A stretch of DNA of 64,000 nucleotides from CAVSLM01 sp963728895 (GCA_963728895.1 CAVSLM010000001.1:124001-188000); one strand, 5' to 3'. Counted from the stretch's first letter, positions 52,782 to 62,621 are shown. The notes: a model not told the origin generated them from the letters alone. A program made the numbers and translations.

Positions 52782-53315
52782 TCACCGGCTGCCCTGGTCG
52801 GTAGCGCTGCGCAGCGTGAACACGTTGCCGAGTACTGCCTGCATGCCACTCAGTGTCAGGTGTCGCCCCTCGTAGGGGTAGAGCCATTCGCCGCAGGTGA
52901 GCGAATACACTTCGGGCTGCTCCTTGGAATGCAGGTAGAGTGCGGTGGAGTAGAAACGCCGACTGGGTGAGTCGGAAGAGCCCAGTTGGACGAGCAGTGG
53001 GAAACGTCCGCGACCGGCGTAGTAATCCTGGTTCTGTACCTTCCTTACCTGGAACGTTCCCGGTGCGATGCGTCGCGCCTGGTCGCTCACATTCCGTAAC
53101 GCGAAGCGGCAATAGGGCTCGTACTCGCTGTAGCCGTCCGGATTCACGCTGCCGTTCTGGATGTAGGTGCTGGCGCGGTTGGGAAAAATAGTGAGCGGCT
53201 GGTTAAGCAGGAGCTCGCTGCCGGCCGGTACGCTCGGGGCAAAAGCCTGGCAGGCTGATAATGCCATGCTTGACAGCAACACCATCCGCTTCAACTCGAG
53301 AGCGCTCATGCGCAC
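52782..53315 (-). CDS. hypothetical lipoprotein
   Basis: The 177-residue protein has a signal peptide with lipobox (MVLLSSMALSAC; Cys at about 22) followed by a probably beta-rich domain: LLLNQPLTIFPNRASTYIQN and YCRFALRNVSDQARRIAPGT. Cys at about 69 and 140 could pair. It should be anchored in the envelope. The start could be the first Met or either of the next two. Function unknown. Confidence 0.65.
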   Translation of the reverse strand: MRMSALELKRMVLLSSMALSACQAFAPSVPAGSELLLNQPLTIFPNRASTYIQNGSVNPDGYSEYEPYCRFALRNVSDQARRIAPGTFQVRKVQNQDYYAGRGRFPLLVQLGSSDSPSRRFYSTALYLHSKEQPEVYSLTCGEWLYPYEGRHLTLSGMQAVLGNVFTLRSATDQGSR

Positions 53316-53422
53316 TCCATGGTGGCGACGTCCGGACGCCGGCTGCGTCCGTTCCCACGGCGATACAACAAAACAGTAGTCCCCGCGGGCTCGAAAACCA
53401 AGCCTGCATGCGATGCTACCGT

Positions 53423-54136
53423 TCAGGTGCGCATGCCGAAATGGACGCCAGGCCGGCCCAATGGTCCGCGGGAGTTCCTGGCGCGAAGCAATGGACCGCA
53501 GGTGGCGCAGTGAAGTGGAACGTTCCCGGAGTCCAGTGGCGTTGCGGGCGGCTCATGTAACCCCGCGTTGCAGCGCGGACAGTGGGTCCATGGCCGGATC
53601 GACTTCCACAGGTCGATGCGCTGCAGGATTTCCCGAATCTGGCCAAACGTTCGTGACTCCTGGAGGACAAGGCAGTGGGTGAGTGCATGTCGCTGCTGCA
53701 ACAGGGCCTCGCGCGCCATCAGCACGCGCCGTTCTACGCGCACTCGCTCGATCCACTCGCGCTCGTTACCTCCGGTGCGAACGATGGTGTCGAACCCAAG
53801 CACGCGCAATGCGACTGCAAGGCGCGGGAGCTCGACTGCCAGGCGTAAGTAGCGAAGGCCGGCGGAGCGTATGCGGCTTACACCGCTTACGTCCAGCGAC
53901 TCGAACGTGGGATACAGTGCCAGTCGATCATTTTCTCTCAGCGGTGCGCCGGTTGGCACCGGGTGTCCGTTCAACAGAATCAGGTCCACTTCTTCCAGCG
54001 GAATGCGCAGATTCTCCAGGACGCGGTGTGGCGATTCATTGTCCCGGAGCGGCAGGAGGAAGTCGACTCTGCGATGCTGCGGAGGCAGATGGTCGCACAG
54101 CTCCTCGTAACATCGGACCGTGATGACCTCACTCAT
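53423..54136 (-). CDS. Mut7-C-type protein with ubiquitin-like N-terminal domain
   Basis: From the ATG at 54134-54136 the 237-residue protein begins with a ubiquitin/ThiS-like domain (about 1-85: VRCYEELCDHLPPQHRRVDF, VDLILLNGHPVPTGAPLREN). The second half matches Mut7-C-like RNase domains (LAVALRVLGFDTIVRTG, then THCLVLQ) and ends in CPRC...CATC, a likely zinc site. The start overlaps the histidine kinase stop by eight bases, so it is co-translated with the kinase. The domain pair is known; its link to a sensor kinase is unexplained. Confidence 0.7.
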   Translation of the reverse strand: MSEVITVRCYEELCDHLPPQHRRVDFLLPLRDNESPHRVLENLRIPLEEVDLILLNGHPVPTGAPLRENDRLALYPTFESLDVSGVSRIRSAGLRYLRLAVELPRLAVALRVLGFDTIVRTGGNEREWIERVRVERRVLMAREALLQQRHALTHCLVLQESRTFGQIREILQRIDLWKSIRPWTHCPRCNAGLHEPPATPLDSGNVPLHCATCGPLLRARNSRGPLGRPGVHFGMRT

Positions 54137-55973
54137 TTGAGTCCGCGCCGGGTGCCGCAACGTCTTCCATGGTCTCATACTGGTCGGCTTCGGCCGAGAT
54201 GCGCGGGAGGGTGAAGCGAAATACAGTCCCGCCACCGGGATGGGCACTGGCGCCGAGGTTTCCTCCATGGGCCTCGATGATGGAGCGGCTCACCGAGAGT
54301 CCCATGCCCGAACCCTGCGGGTCGCTCGAGGGGAATGGCGAAAGCAGGTTCTCATAGCTCCGTCCAGCAGGGAGCCCAGGCCCCGTATCGTGTACCGCCA
54401 CGCCTACGCCGCCATCCTGGGCGAGGAAGCTTTGGATGGTCAGATGGCGCGCGGAAGGTTCGATCCCGGCCATGGCTTCCAAGCCGTTGTGTACCAGGTT
54501 CAGGATGACCTGCTCGAGCTGGATCGAGTCTCCCGCTGTACCGGGCAGCTGCCCTGCGAGCTCGACCTGCAGCCGGGTGCCAGACTGGCGGGCATCGATC
54601 TCTGCAAACGGCAGGACGCCGCTGATCAGGTTGTTCAGGTCAACGGGTTTCACGCGCGCCTGGCCTTGGCGAACCACATCGCGCAGACGGCGCACGATTT
54701 CTCCGGCACGCGATGCCTGTGCCGCTGCCTCCTCCATGGCAACGATCAGCGGGTCGGGGTCGAGCTTGCCCCCACGCAGTCGGCGAGCGGCGCCACGCGC
54801 ATAATTGACGATTGCCGTGAGCGGCTGATTGATCTCGTGGGCGATGCCCGAAGCCATCTCCGCGAAGGCGCTCAGCTGTGCCCTGTGATGCAGTTCCTCG
54901 CGGTGGGCACGCAGCTGGTCTTCGGCACGCTTCTGGGCGGTGACGTCCTCGGCCACCAGGAGCACGGTGCCGCCGGCGATCGGCGGTACTGCACGCGCGT
55001 GGCCACTGACCCACATCACTGTGCCGTCGCGGCGCGTGATGCGGAAACGAGCCTGCATCACCGGCGCGGACGGCAACCGGCACTGCGCCAGCTTGTCCAC
55101 CACCGCCTGCCGGTCCTCACCCTCGATGAGATCGTCGATGCCGCGGCCTTCGAGCTCACCGGCCTCGTAGCCGAGGTGGTGGGCACCGAACTCATTGGCC
55201 GAAACGATAATGCCCCCGTCGTCGAGCATCAGGCACATGGAGGGATTGTGTTCGTAAAGCGCGCGGTAGCGCTGCTCGCTGTCGCGGAGTCGATCGACCA
55301 GGCCCTGGCGCAGGTAGTCGAGACGCAGCACATCCCTGATGCTGGTGTTCATGTGCCGAGCGGCGGCGTAGAGCGCGCACATGAATACGCCGCCCAACAG
55401 TCCCATCGGAAGGTAGGTGTTGTCGCCATGCATCAGGAACCAGAAGTCGAGCGGCAGCAGTGCAGGTAGCATGAATGCCAGATAGACGGGCAGGACGGAA
55501 CCGTCGACGGCAATGGCACCGACGGCCATGCCTCCCAGCGTATAAACAAGGAACAACTGCTCGGGCGGGGCCAGGAGACCGATCATGAGGACCCCTCCGC
55601 CGCCCCAGAGCAAACCGCTGAGCACAGCGCCCACACCATAGCGCAGAGCCCACGTGCCGGCTCTGGTCTCTCGGTCGGTTGCCCTGCGGTAGCGCAGGGC
55701 GAGTATCAGCCTCCCCGTCGAGGAAAGCAGCTGCAGCAGTACCCAGGTGAACAGCAGCGCGGCCGGGACGGCGGTATGCAGGACAATTGCTACGATCAAT
55801 GCCCCGACGACGTTGACGGCGACGGCCGTCGTTGCCTTCTCCAACAGCAGCCGGACCTGGCCGGCAAAGATGCGATCGCGACCGGCGCGCGCAGGCGCTG
55901 CGGATCCGCAATCCGCAGGGTCTTGGACGCGACGTACGTGCCTGTCGGGCGGCGCTGGCGCTTGGGCGGCCAT
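54129..55973 (-). CDS. membrane PAS-domain sensor histidine kinase
   Basis: From the ATG at 55971-55973 the 614-residue protein has about six membrane helices in residues 45-210, a PAS domain (about 235-360: LYEHNPSMCLMLDDGGIIVS), the dimerisation helix with phospho-acceptor His in ASGIAHEINQPLTAIVNYAR, and an ATPase domain (NLVHNGLEAM, HDTGPGLP, GSGMGLSVSRSIIEAHGG). No response regulator lies next to it. It is co-translated with the Mut7-C-type gene. The gap 55974-56302 upstream holds no gene. Confidence 0.88.
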   Translation of the reverse strand: MAAQAPAPPDRHVRRVQDPADCGSAAPARAGRDRIFAGQVRLLLEKATTAVAVNVVGALIVAIVLHTAVPAALLFTWVLLQLLSSTGRLILALRYRRATDRETRAGTWALRYGVGAVLSGLLWGGGGVLMIGLLAPPEQLFLVYTLGGMAVGAIAVDGSVLPVYLAFMLPALLPLDFWFLMHGDNTYLPMGLLGGVFMCALYAAARHMNTSIRDVLRLDYLRQGLVDRLRDSEQRYRALYEHNPSMCLMLDDGGIIVSANEFGAHHLGYEAGELEGRGIDDLIEGEDRQAVVDKLAQCRLPSAPVMQARFRITRRDGTVMWVSGHARAVPPIAGGTVLLVAEDVTAQKRAEDQLRAHREELHHRAQLSAFAEMASGIAHEINQPLTAIVNYARGAARRLRGGKLDPDPLIVAMEEAAAQASRAGEIVRRLRDVVRQGQARVKPVDLNNLISGVLPFAEIDARQSGTRLQVELAGQLPGTAGDSIQLEQVILNLVHNGLEAMAGIEPSARHLTIQSFLAQDGGVGVAVHDTGPGLPAGRSYENLLSPFPSSDPQGSGMGLSVSRSIIEAHGGNLGASAHPGGGTVFRFTLPRISAEADQYETMEDVAAPGADSNE

Positions 55974-56302
55974 CAGATTCTTCCCAGGGAACCGGCGCGA
56001 TGATGCCGCACGTGCAGCGCGGCAGCGCAGGCTTTCCGGTCGGATGCTTCTATTGCTCATCTCCCCATGCACCGGCCGTGGGGCGCACAGAGTATCTCGC
56101 GATCAGCGGTTCAATGCGAGATGCGGGCAGGGTGGCATGCGTCACGCCCTACCGTGGACAACACCTGGGGCCCGGCCGAGCAATCTCGTCGCCACTGCGG
56201 CGGTGGGCCTCATTTGATCCTTCTCGTCACCCACTCACCGCCATGTGCTTCGAAGGATCGAAAGCCTGCCCTCGATTCCCAATGTGCCTCGCGAAGCGCC
56301 GG

Positions 56303-57556
56303 CTATTGTGACCCGCCGGCATCGGCCGAAGAGGACCGGTCGCCCGCGCGCACCCGAAACAAACCGTTGATCCCGGCATCGCTGGTGAAATATAGCGCGC
56401 CATCCGGACCGATCGCCACGCCGACCGGTCGCGCCCAGCGATCGCCGTCCCCGGATTGAAAGCCTGTGACCAGGTCGACCGCGCCACGGGCAGAGGGGCC
56501 GTCGAAGCGCACCGCCACGAGCTTCGGCGGACGTCGTGTGGCCGGGTCGCCGTAGGCCGTCCCGGCCGGTCGCGTTGCCCATGATCCATGCAAGGCAACT
56601 ACCGCCGCCCCTTCGAACGCGGGGTCTAGCGCCCCTGGTGGAACGAACGCCACGCCCATGGGTGCGCTGCGGGCGGGGAAGGTTGTCGCTGGCAGCGTAA
56701 CATCGGCAGCCGGACGCGGGGATGGCGTCGAGATGCAGCGGTCACGTTTCAGCTCAGTTCCGGTGAACTGGAACCATGGCATGCCGGAAAACGAGCCGCG
56801 CTGCAGCGCGGTGAAATACTCGGGGGGCAGGTCGAAGCCCCAGTGATCCGGCCCGTTGTTGCTTGCGTAAAGCACACCGGTTCGCGGCTGCCAGTCGAAT
56901 CCCACCGGGTTGCGCAGGCCCGAAGCATAGGTCTCCCAATGTGCACCTTGTGCGTCTTCAACCAGCAGCAGAATGCCGCCACGCCGGTCTTGGAAGGTGT
57001 AGTCGTCCCCCAGATACTGGTTGCTGCAGTTTCCTGCGAGGCCCAACGACAAGTAGATGTCGCCTTCGGGGCCGACGCGCACCGTGCGGCTGCTGTGTCC
57101 GCCCCCGCCCGGCAAAGAGGCAAGCAGGCTTAGCGCCTCGGCTGCTATTCTTTCCTGTCCCGGCTGATACGGCGCACGGTACAGCCCGTCAGTCGTGGCG
57201 ATGAGGATTTCGCCGTCCCGGAACGCCACGCTGTGGGGATAGCCTCTGACGCGTGCCAGGACAGTGGGCCGCGTGTACGGCGGGGCAAGGCGATAGACGT
57301 GTCCGGAGTGCGAGCCGATGAAAAGGTCACCTGCCGGCCCGAACGTCAGCATGCGCGGTGCGTCGAGCTGCGTCGTCAGGACTTCAAGTGTCCAGCCTTG
57401 CGGGAGCCGCACCGGAAACTGATCCTTGCCGATACGCACCGTCCGTTCCTGGTGCTCGGGGTTCTCTTGTGCGGCTGCGGGTGCGGCAGCCACGAGAAGT
57501 GCACAGCAGACGGCGCCGACCAGTGAGGCAAGCACTGCGGATCGAGTCTGTGGCAC
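56303..57556 (-). CDS. PQQ-type sugar dehydrogenase-like beta-propeller protein, secreted
   Basis: The GTG at 57554-57556, with GGGAG upstream, gives a signal peptide (AVLASLVGAVCCALLVAAAP, then AAAQ) that the longer open frame would bury. The mature protein of the 417-residue chain is a six-bladed propeller of the glucose/sorbosone dehydrogenase family: LDAPRMLTFGPAGDLFIGSH, YASGLRNPVGFDWQPRTGVL and PVGVAIGPDGALYFTSDAGI. It would act in the periplasm as a quinoprotein oxidoreductase or a sugar-binding relative. The substrate cannot be read from the sequence. Confidence 0.78.
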   Translation of the reverse strand: MPQTRSAVLASLVGAVCCALLVAAAPAAAQENPEHQERTVRIGKDQFPVRLPQGWTLEVLTTQLDAPRMLTFGPAGDLFIGSHSGHVYRLAPPYTRPTVLARVRGYPHSVAFRDGEILIATTDGLYRAPYQPGQERIAAEALSLLASLPGGGGHSSRTVRVGPEGDIYLSLGLAGNCSNQYLGDDYTFQDRRGGILLLVEDAQGAHWETYASGLRNPVGFDWQPRTGVLYASNNGPDHWGFDLPPEYFTALQRGSFSGMPWFQFTGTELKRDRCISTPSPRPAADVTLPATTFPARSAPMGVAFVPPGALDPAFEGAAVVALHGSWATRPAGTAYGDPATRRPPKLVAVRFDGPSARGAVDLVTGFQSGDGDRWARPVGVAIGPDGALYFTSDAGINGLFRVRAGDRSSSADAGGSQ

Positions 57557-57753
57557 AGGTACACTCCCTCGCGCCGCCGGAGCGGGCGCTGCAGTTCGAC
57601 CAAAGACCCCGCTGAGGGGCGCTGATAAGCTTAGCGCAGGAAAGAAAAGTACGGGGCAGGACGCCATACGTCGTCTGCACCTTGCGCGGCCACCTGCCGG
57701 CGCCTAAGCTCGGAGCCAGAGCACACGCGGTAGGCAGACGCAGGAGGTGCAAA

Positions 57754-58251
57754 ATGGCACTCAGAAAACGCGTCGTATCCCAGACACAAGAACCCCAGAG
57801 AGCCGATGCGGGACGTCCTTACATCGAAATCGTTGATAGGGCCGAGCTGCTGCTCAGCAGCGAAGACCATGGCGGCTTCCCCATCGAAAACGCATTCGAC
57901 GGCACGCACGGAGCCGGCAGCTCGCAGTGGATTGCGGCCTCGCCGGGACCGCAGACGATTCAGCTTTGCTTCGATACTCCACAAACGGTGACCGGGATCA
58001 CCTATGAAGTGGAGGAGCGCGAGGTGACACGCACGCAGGAAGTTCTGCTGCAGGTCTCCGGGGACTCAGGGCGTCACTTTCAGGAGCTGGTTCGCCAGGA
58101 GTTCAACTTCAGTCCACAAGGCGCGACGTTCCAGCGCGAAAACCTGAACTTCGACCTGGCTGGCATCACGGATATACGCCTGACGATCAAACCCGACAAA
58201 GGGGATACCACGCACCACGCCAAGCTGAACTTTTTCGGCGTGCGCGCATGA
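57754..58251 (+). CDS. discoidin (F5/8 type C)-like domain protein
   Basis: The ATG at 57754 has CAGGAGGTGC upstream. The 165-residue protein has one beta-sandwich-like domain: FPIENAFDGTHGAGSSQWIA, PQTIQLCFDTPQTVTGITYE and ITDIRLTIKPDKG. The pattern fits F5/8 type C or related carbohydrate-binding domains. It has no signal peptide, which is unusual for the family. Divergent from the sugar-dehydrogenase-like gene. Confidence 0.6.
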   Translation: MALRKRVVSQTQEPQRADAGRPYIEIVDRAELLLSSEDHGGFPIENAFDGTHGAGSSQWIAASPGPQTIQLCFDTPQTVTGITYEVEEREVTRTQEVLLQVSGDSGRHFQELVRQEFNFSPQGATFQRENLNFDLAGITDIRLTIKPDKGDTTHHAKLNFFGVRA

Positions 58252-58313
58252 GCGGGTAGGATCCGGTCCGGCAGTGCGGGGCGGGGGCGTCGGGTGCGAG
58301 CGTGCGTGGCCCG

Positions 58314-59066
58314 CTATGGCCGGCACGGAGCGAAGTACTCCTCGTCCAGCAACGCCTCCTGGCACTGATTGCTCCCGTCCGACCATGCCGATTGATCCGC
58401 GGGGTCTTTCCGATGTAGATCCAGCATCTGGCGCGCCACCTGGCAGGGCTGCGTTTGTGCGCATTCGTTGTGGGCTCCACAGACTTTGACGATCAGGTGC
58501 TCGCAGGAGGTGGCGGGCGGCCCCACCGGGGGAACGGGTTGGGCAACGCTGGCGGACGCGTGCGTACCGCAGGGAGCGAAGAATTGGCGATCCCGTTCGA
58601 GGGCCTGTTGACACTGACCACTGCTGTAGGTCATCAGATTGGGACTGCTGCCGGCGGCACGTTCCTTGTCTTCCATGTCCAGCAGCTGTCCGGCTGCATC
58701 GCAGGAAGTGCTGCCCTGGCACTGGTTCTGCGCGCCGCAAACCTGGCGCACCAGCTTCTGGCATGGCGAATACCCGACGATTGTCACACCTTCCCAGGCC
58801 TGTGCCGGCTCTTCCGGCAGCTTGCGCGCCTGCAGGATCTGCTCGTTCGGCACCACCACGCCGGAGCGAATCCGCAGCACCGAGCCGTCCTCGAGCTGAT
58901 GAACGCCGTCCCACAGCGGCGTCTCTACCCCGTTGCGCAATACCATCGCGCGGTTTGTGGACGGGTCGACTATGACCTGCCCGCCGCCCTTCAGGGTAGC
59001 GGACCAATCGGCAGACCATACCGCCAGAGGTAGGAGACCTGCGATCAGCAAGAACGAAATGCGCAC
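58314..59066 (-). CDS. secreted cysteine-rich protein with two internal repeats
   Basis: A GTG at 59064-59066, with GGGAG upstream, starts a signal peptide (ISFLLIAGLLPLAVWSA). The first part (20-90) looks beta-rich (VIVDPSTNRAMVLRNGVETP). Two related ~65-residue Cys repeats follow: SPCQKLVRQVCGAQNQCQG to DRQFFAPC, and TSCEHLIVKVCGAHNECAQ to DEEYFAPC, each with six Cys, suggesting disulfides. Exported, role unknown. The gap after it to 59304 holds nothing clear. Confidence 0.65.
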   Translation of the reverse strand: MRISFLLIAGLLPLAVWSADWSATLKGGGQVIVDPSTNRAMVLRNGVETPLWDGVHQLEDGSVLRIRSGVVVPNEQILQARKLPEEPAQAWEGVTIVGYSPCQKLVRQVCGAQNQCQGSTSCDAAGQLLDMEDKERAAGSSPNLMTYSSGQCQQALERDRQFFAPCGTHASASVAQPVPPVGPPATSCEHLIVKVCGAHNECAQTQPCQVARQMLDLHRKDPADQSAWSDGSNQCQEALLDEEYFAPCRP

Positions 59067-59304
59067 GGTTGCGGCTCCCGAAGCGACACACGCCCGCCGG
59101 AGGTTCGGGCGCTGCGGTGGTTTCTCTGGCTGACATTCTACCGCGCAGTCGTCCCTGCGGCTCAAGTGGCTGAAGGCCGGCCGGATGCATTGGCCGGGGT
59201 TTATTTCTGCGCTACGCTACGCCATTGCGCCGCCGCCCGGTGAGATATGCGGGCCAAGTCTGCGCACGGCGGGATCAGACCCACGTAGGGAATAGGAACG
59301 ATTT

Positions 59305-59565
59305 CTAGCCCGGAAATCTCACCAGCCGGCCAGCGGCTGGCCGGTAGGTGAACGGATCGCAGGGAAGATCTGGCATGCTTCACGATCTCCGAACGATGAC
59401 ACAGTGTTCACGCCGCCGACCTATCCTGGTTCTGGCGGTTTCTCGCTCGCCCTGGCTGGGTCTTCACTCAACTGATAGCTACGGCCGTCCCTTTCGCTCC
59501 AGCCCGGCACAGGACGGCTGCGAATTCCGCCAGCTCCCGGGATGCCGGTGAGATTTCCGGGCTAG
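59305..59565. mobile_element. MITE-like element, copy 3
   Basis: The 261-bp copy has both ends intact: CTAGCCCGGAAATCTCACC at the left and GGTGAGATTTCCGGGCTAG at the right, a perfect 19-bp inverted repeat. It is closest to copy 1 and lies 8 bp before the next start codon. The CTAG at each end may be part of the repeat or a 4-bp target duplication. Confidence 0.78.
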
Positions 59566-59572
59566 AGGTCAC

Positions 59573-60400
59573 GTGCCGCAGACCGGTTCCTGGGACCACA
59601 CGTCGGACGGAGCACCGGATGCAGGTTCGGTCCGTGCGCTGCCCCGTAGCCGGTATCCGTTGACGTGTCGAGCGGCGAAGTTCCCGGTCAGGCGCACGCA
59701 GCGTAAGTGGGTGCTGTTGTGCGTGCTCGCGGGCATGGTGGCCTGCGCGAAGGACTTGCCCCCGACATCGACCGTTCCGGAATCGCGCTTCCATCTCAGT
59801 ACCATCGCCAAGACCGACATCGATATGGTCGCCGACTACCACCTGCACGCGGAGCTCGAGGATCTGCGTTTGCTGATGGAGAAGCTCTACCGGCGAAATC
59901 CACGTGAATGGCGCAAAGGTCCCGAGTCGAGCATGGAACAGAGTGTTGCGCGCGCTTTTCAGGAGCCGCGCGAATGGAATTTTCCCGAGCTTCAAGGCAA
60001 GCGCAGTGTCGACTGCATGCGCCTGGCGTTCGAGCAACGCTATGACGGGGACCGCGTGCTGGCGCTGATTGCGGGCATGGCGACCATGATCTCCGACTCC
60101 TACAACAACAGGAGCGAATTCTTCGTTTTCGATCAGTTGGATGCTCAGAAGCTCTACAATGCGGCCCGGAACGTTGAGACCGCTGCCTGGAAGCTGCGCA
60201 CCGCCAGGGACCCGGACGGCGAGCTTTACCTCATCAGCAACGCAACAGACGGCGCGGTGGTAAACCTGAGCTTCGAGCGTCTGTTCGGCAAGATCATTGC
60301 CCATCAGGATGCCATGGCGGCGATCACAGCGCAGAAGACCAACCGCAGTATCAACCGCGTCCTGCAGGGCGTGGTTTCCGCTGTCTTCCTGCCGATCTGA
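59573..60400 (+). CDS. hypothetical lipoprotein
   Basis: The frame opens at a GTG (59573) directly after the MITE-like copy 3. A hydrophobic segment with lipobox (WVLLCVLAGMVAC) lies at residues 46-58, so the true start is probably later, at a TTG or GTG near 59656-59710. The mature part is helical: FHLSTIAKTDIDMVADYHLH, MEKLYRRNPREWRKG and VDCMRLAFEQRYDGDRVLAL. The element may have replaced the original 5' region. Function unknown. Confidence 0.6.
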   Translation: MPQTGSWDHTSDGAPDAGSVRALPRSRYPLTCRAAKFPVRRTQRKWVLLCVLAGMVACAKDLPPTSTVPESRFHLSTIAKTDIDMVADYHLHAELEDLRLLMEKLYRRNPREWRKGPESSMEQSVARAFQEPREWNFPELQGKRSVDCMRLAFEQRYDGDRVLALIAGMATMISDSYNNRSEFFVFDQLDAQKLYNAARNVETAAWKLRTARDPDGELYLISNATDGAVVNLSFERLFGKIIAHQDAMAAITAQKTNRSINRVLQGVVSAVFLPI

Positions 60401-60606
60401 TCTGTTGCGTGCGGCAGGCTGATGCGCCATCGCCGTGGTGTGACGATTTGCGCCCGGGCCGGATGTCGCGTGCAGGACGATTGATCGCTGCAAGCGGGCC
60501 CTTCTGTCGGGTTCCGCCGCCTGGCGGTGGTAGAACGGTGGGAAGGTTTCGTGACGCAGGCCGACTCTTCCCCCGCGGCGATGGCACGCGCCGCGGGGGA
60601 AGGCGA

Positions 60607-62361
60607 TTACACCAGGGGATCGGTGCCGTACCCGGGATTGCTCCCAACATTGACCAGCTTCGGGGTGTTGAGATCCTCGATGCTCACGGTCTTGCGATCG
60701 CGTAGATATTCCGCGACCACATCCCACACCGGCTTGCCCTCCAGAGGCTGGCCCACGCTTGCCCATCCGGCGACGCTGTACTCCTTCTTCGGATCGACGG
60801 GCTTGCCTTTTACTTCCATGGCCGTGATCCGATGGCCGATGTCGGCACTGGGGTCGATGGCGTAATGCAATCCTCCGACCCGCACCATGTCCCCGCCCTG
60901 CTGGTAGTAGGGGTCCTTGTTGAACAGGTTGTCCGCCACATCCTCCAGAACTTCCTTGATGCGCTCGCCGGTCAGGTTGTTGAGCGTGACCGTGGGATAG
61001 GTCATGGCCGTCTGGGTCATGACGTCCTCGAACGTGATCGGCTCGCCGGGGAGCACGCTGGTACCCCAACGAAATCCGGGCGACAGGGAGAGGTCTGCGC
61101 CCCGGACTGCCATCAGTGCGTCGCAGATCAGCTGGTCGAAGCTGCCGTTGAAATTGCCACGGCGGTAAAGCAGATCATCGCTGACCGCAAGCTTCTCCCC
61201 CAGCTTGTCCTTGTACGGGGCGCGGACCTTCTCGATCAGCGCACTCATCGCGGGGTCCGCGGCGATGAGGTTGGAGAACACCGGTAGCATCTTGAAGCGG
61301 TAATCCTTGACCTTCCCGCCCTTCACCTCGAAATCCAGCACTGAGAGGTACTTGGCATTTGACCCGGAATTAACGACAAGGGTCTTGCCGGCAGGGTTGC
61401 TGACCTTGACCGGCGCGGGCACCGCATCGTGAGTGTGGCCGCCGAGAATGACGTCCACGCCTTTCACGCGACTCGCCATCTTGAGGTCGACATCCATGCC
61501 GTTGTGCGACAGCACGACCACCACCTGCGCGCCTTTCCCGCGCGCCTCGTCGACGAAGTTCTGCATGCGGTCGTCACGTATACCGAAGCTCCAGTCCGGC
61601 ACCAGGTAGCGCGGGTTGGCGATCGGCGTGTAGGGAAACGCCTGGCCGATGATGGCGACGGGTATGCCGTTCACTTCGCGAATGACATAGGGCGTGAAGA
61701 CCTGCTCACCCCACTCGTTGTCGACGACGTTCTGGGCGACGAAGTCGATCTTATCCTTGAAGTCGTTGTCCACCACCTCCTTGACACGGTCGGCCCCGAA
61801 CGTGAACTCCCAGTGCCCCGTCATGACGTCCACTCCCAGCAGCAGCGCGGCCTCCACCATGTCCTGCCCCTTGGTCCATAGCGAGGTCGCAGATCCTTGC
61901 CAGGTGTCTCCGCCATCCAGCAACAACGCACCGGCACGCTGCTCGCGCAGCTGTTTGACGAGCGTCGCAAGGTGCGCGAATCCGCCCATCCTGCCGTACT
62001 TGTGCGCCGCTTCCACGTAGTCGAGGTACGTGAACGCATGCGCGTCGCGGCTGCCGGGAGCGATGCCGTAATGCTTCAGGAAGGCTTTTCCGACCAGGTG
62101 GGGAGGCCGCCCCCGCATGTTTCCGAACCCGAGGTTGATGCCCGGTTCACGGAAGTAGACGGGCAGGAGCTGCGCATGGCAATCGGTGAAGTGCAGCAGC
62201 GATACGTTACCGAAGCGCGGCAGCTCGTAGGGATTGCTGGGCTCGTGCGTAGAGCCACCCGCCGGCTTGCTCTGCGCACTCGCACGAACGGATCCGAGCT
62301 GGAAGCCTGCTGTACTGGCGATTGCAAGCACTCGTAGGAAATCCCGGCGTGTAAGGCTCAT
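60607..62361 (-). CDS. soxB: SoxB, thiosulfohydrolase of the Sox pathway
   Basis: From the ATG at 62359-62361 (GGAGA upstream) the 584-residue protein has a Tat signal, SLTRRDFLRVLAIASTAG. Metal-binding motifs of the 5'-nucleotidase superfamily are clear: FTDCHAQLLP, LLDGGDTWQG, GHWEFTFG, VLSHNGMDVD and GGHTHDAVP. The SoxB-specific NMRGRPPHLVG is present. SoxB removes sulfate from thiosulfate bound to SoxYZ in the periplasm. No soxA, X, Y, Z or C lies in the window. The 60401-60606 gap holds no gene. Confidence 0.93.
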   Translation of the reverse strand: MSLTRRDFLRVLAIASTAGFQLGSVRASAQSKPAGGSTHEPSNPYELPRFGNVSLLHFTDCHAQLLPVYFREPGINLGFGNMRGRPPHLVGKAFLKHYGIAPGSRDAHAFTYLDYVEAAHKYGRMGGFAHLATLVKQLREQRAGALLLDGGDTWQGSATSLWTKGQDMVEAALLLGVDVMTGHWEFTFGADRVKEVVDNDFKDKIDFVAQNVVDNEWGEQVFTPYVIREVNGIPVAIIGQAFPYTPIANPRYLVPDWSFGIRDDRMQNFVDEARGKGAQVVVVLSHNGMDVDLKMASRVKGVDVILGGHTHDAVPAPVKVSNPAGKTLVVNSGSNAKYLSVLDFEVKGGKVKDYRFKMLPVFSNLIAADPAMSALIEKVRAPYKDKLGEKLAVSDDLLYRRGNFNGSFDQLICDALMAVRGADLSLSPGFRWGTSVLPGEPITFEDVMTQTAMTYPTVTLNNLTGERIKEVLEDVADNLFNKDPYYQQGGDMVRVGGLHYAIDPSADIGHRITAMEVKGKPVDPKKEYSVAGWASVGQPLEGKPVWDVVAEYLRDRKTVSIEDLNTPKLVNVGSNPGYGTDPLV

Positions 62362-62621
62362 TTCGGTTTTCTCCAGGGCTGTAGTGGATGGGGCCCTTCT
62401 GGTCGGTCGCGGTGGCCCGGTATGCGGGGGTCGGTTCCCGAGCTCACGCAGATAACCCGTAACCGGTGCGGAAATCAAGGTCTCCGGCAGGGGCCTTGCT
62501 GCTGCCGGTCGTCCCATGACGCGTGAGTACCCTGGGTTATTCCCTGCCACTTAAGGCGCCGATAACGATGGCCGGTCATGGCGGGTGGCAACTGCCAGAA
62601 AGTCGCTGCCGCAGGCGAGCG

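Noticed and set aside
54240..55469. 409-codon plus-strand frame opposite the histidine kinase
   Set aside because: It is the complement of an intact kinase with all motifs; no domain sense in the plus frame.
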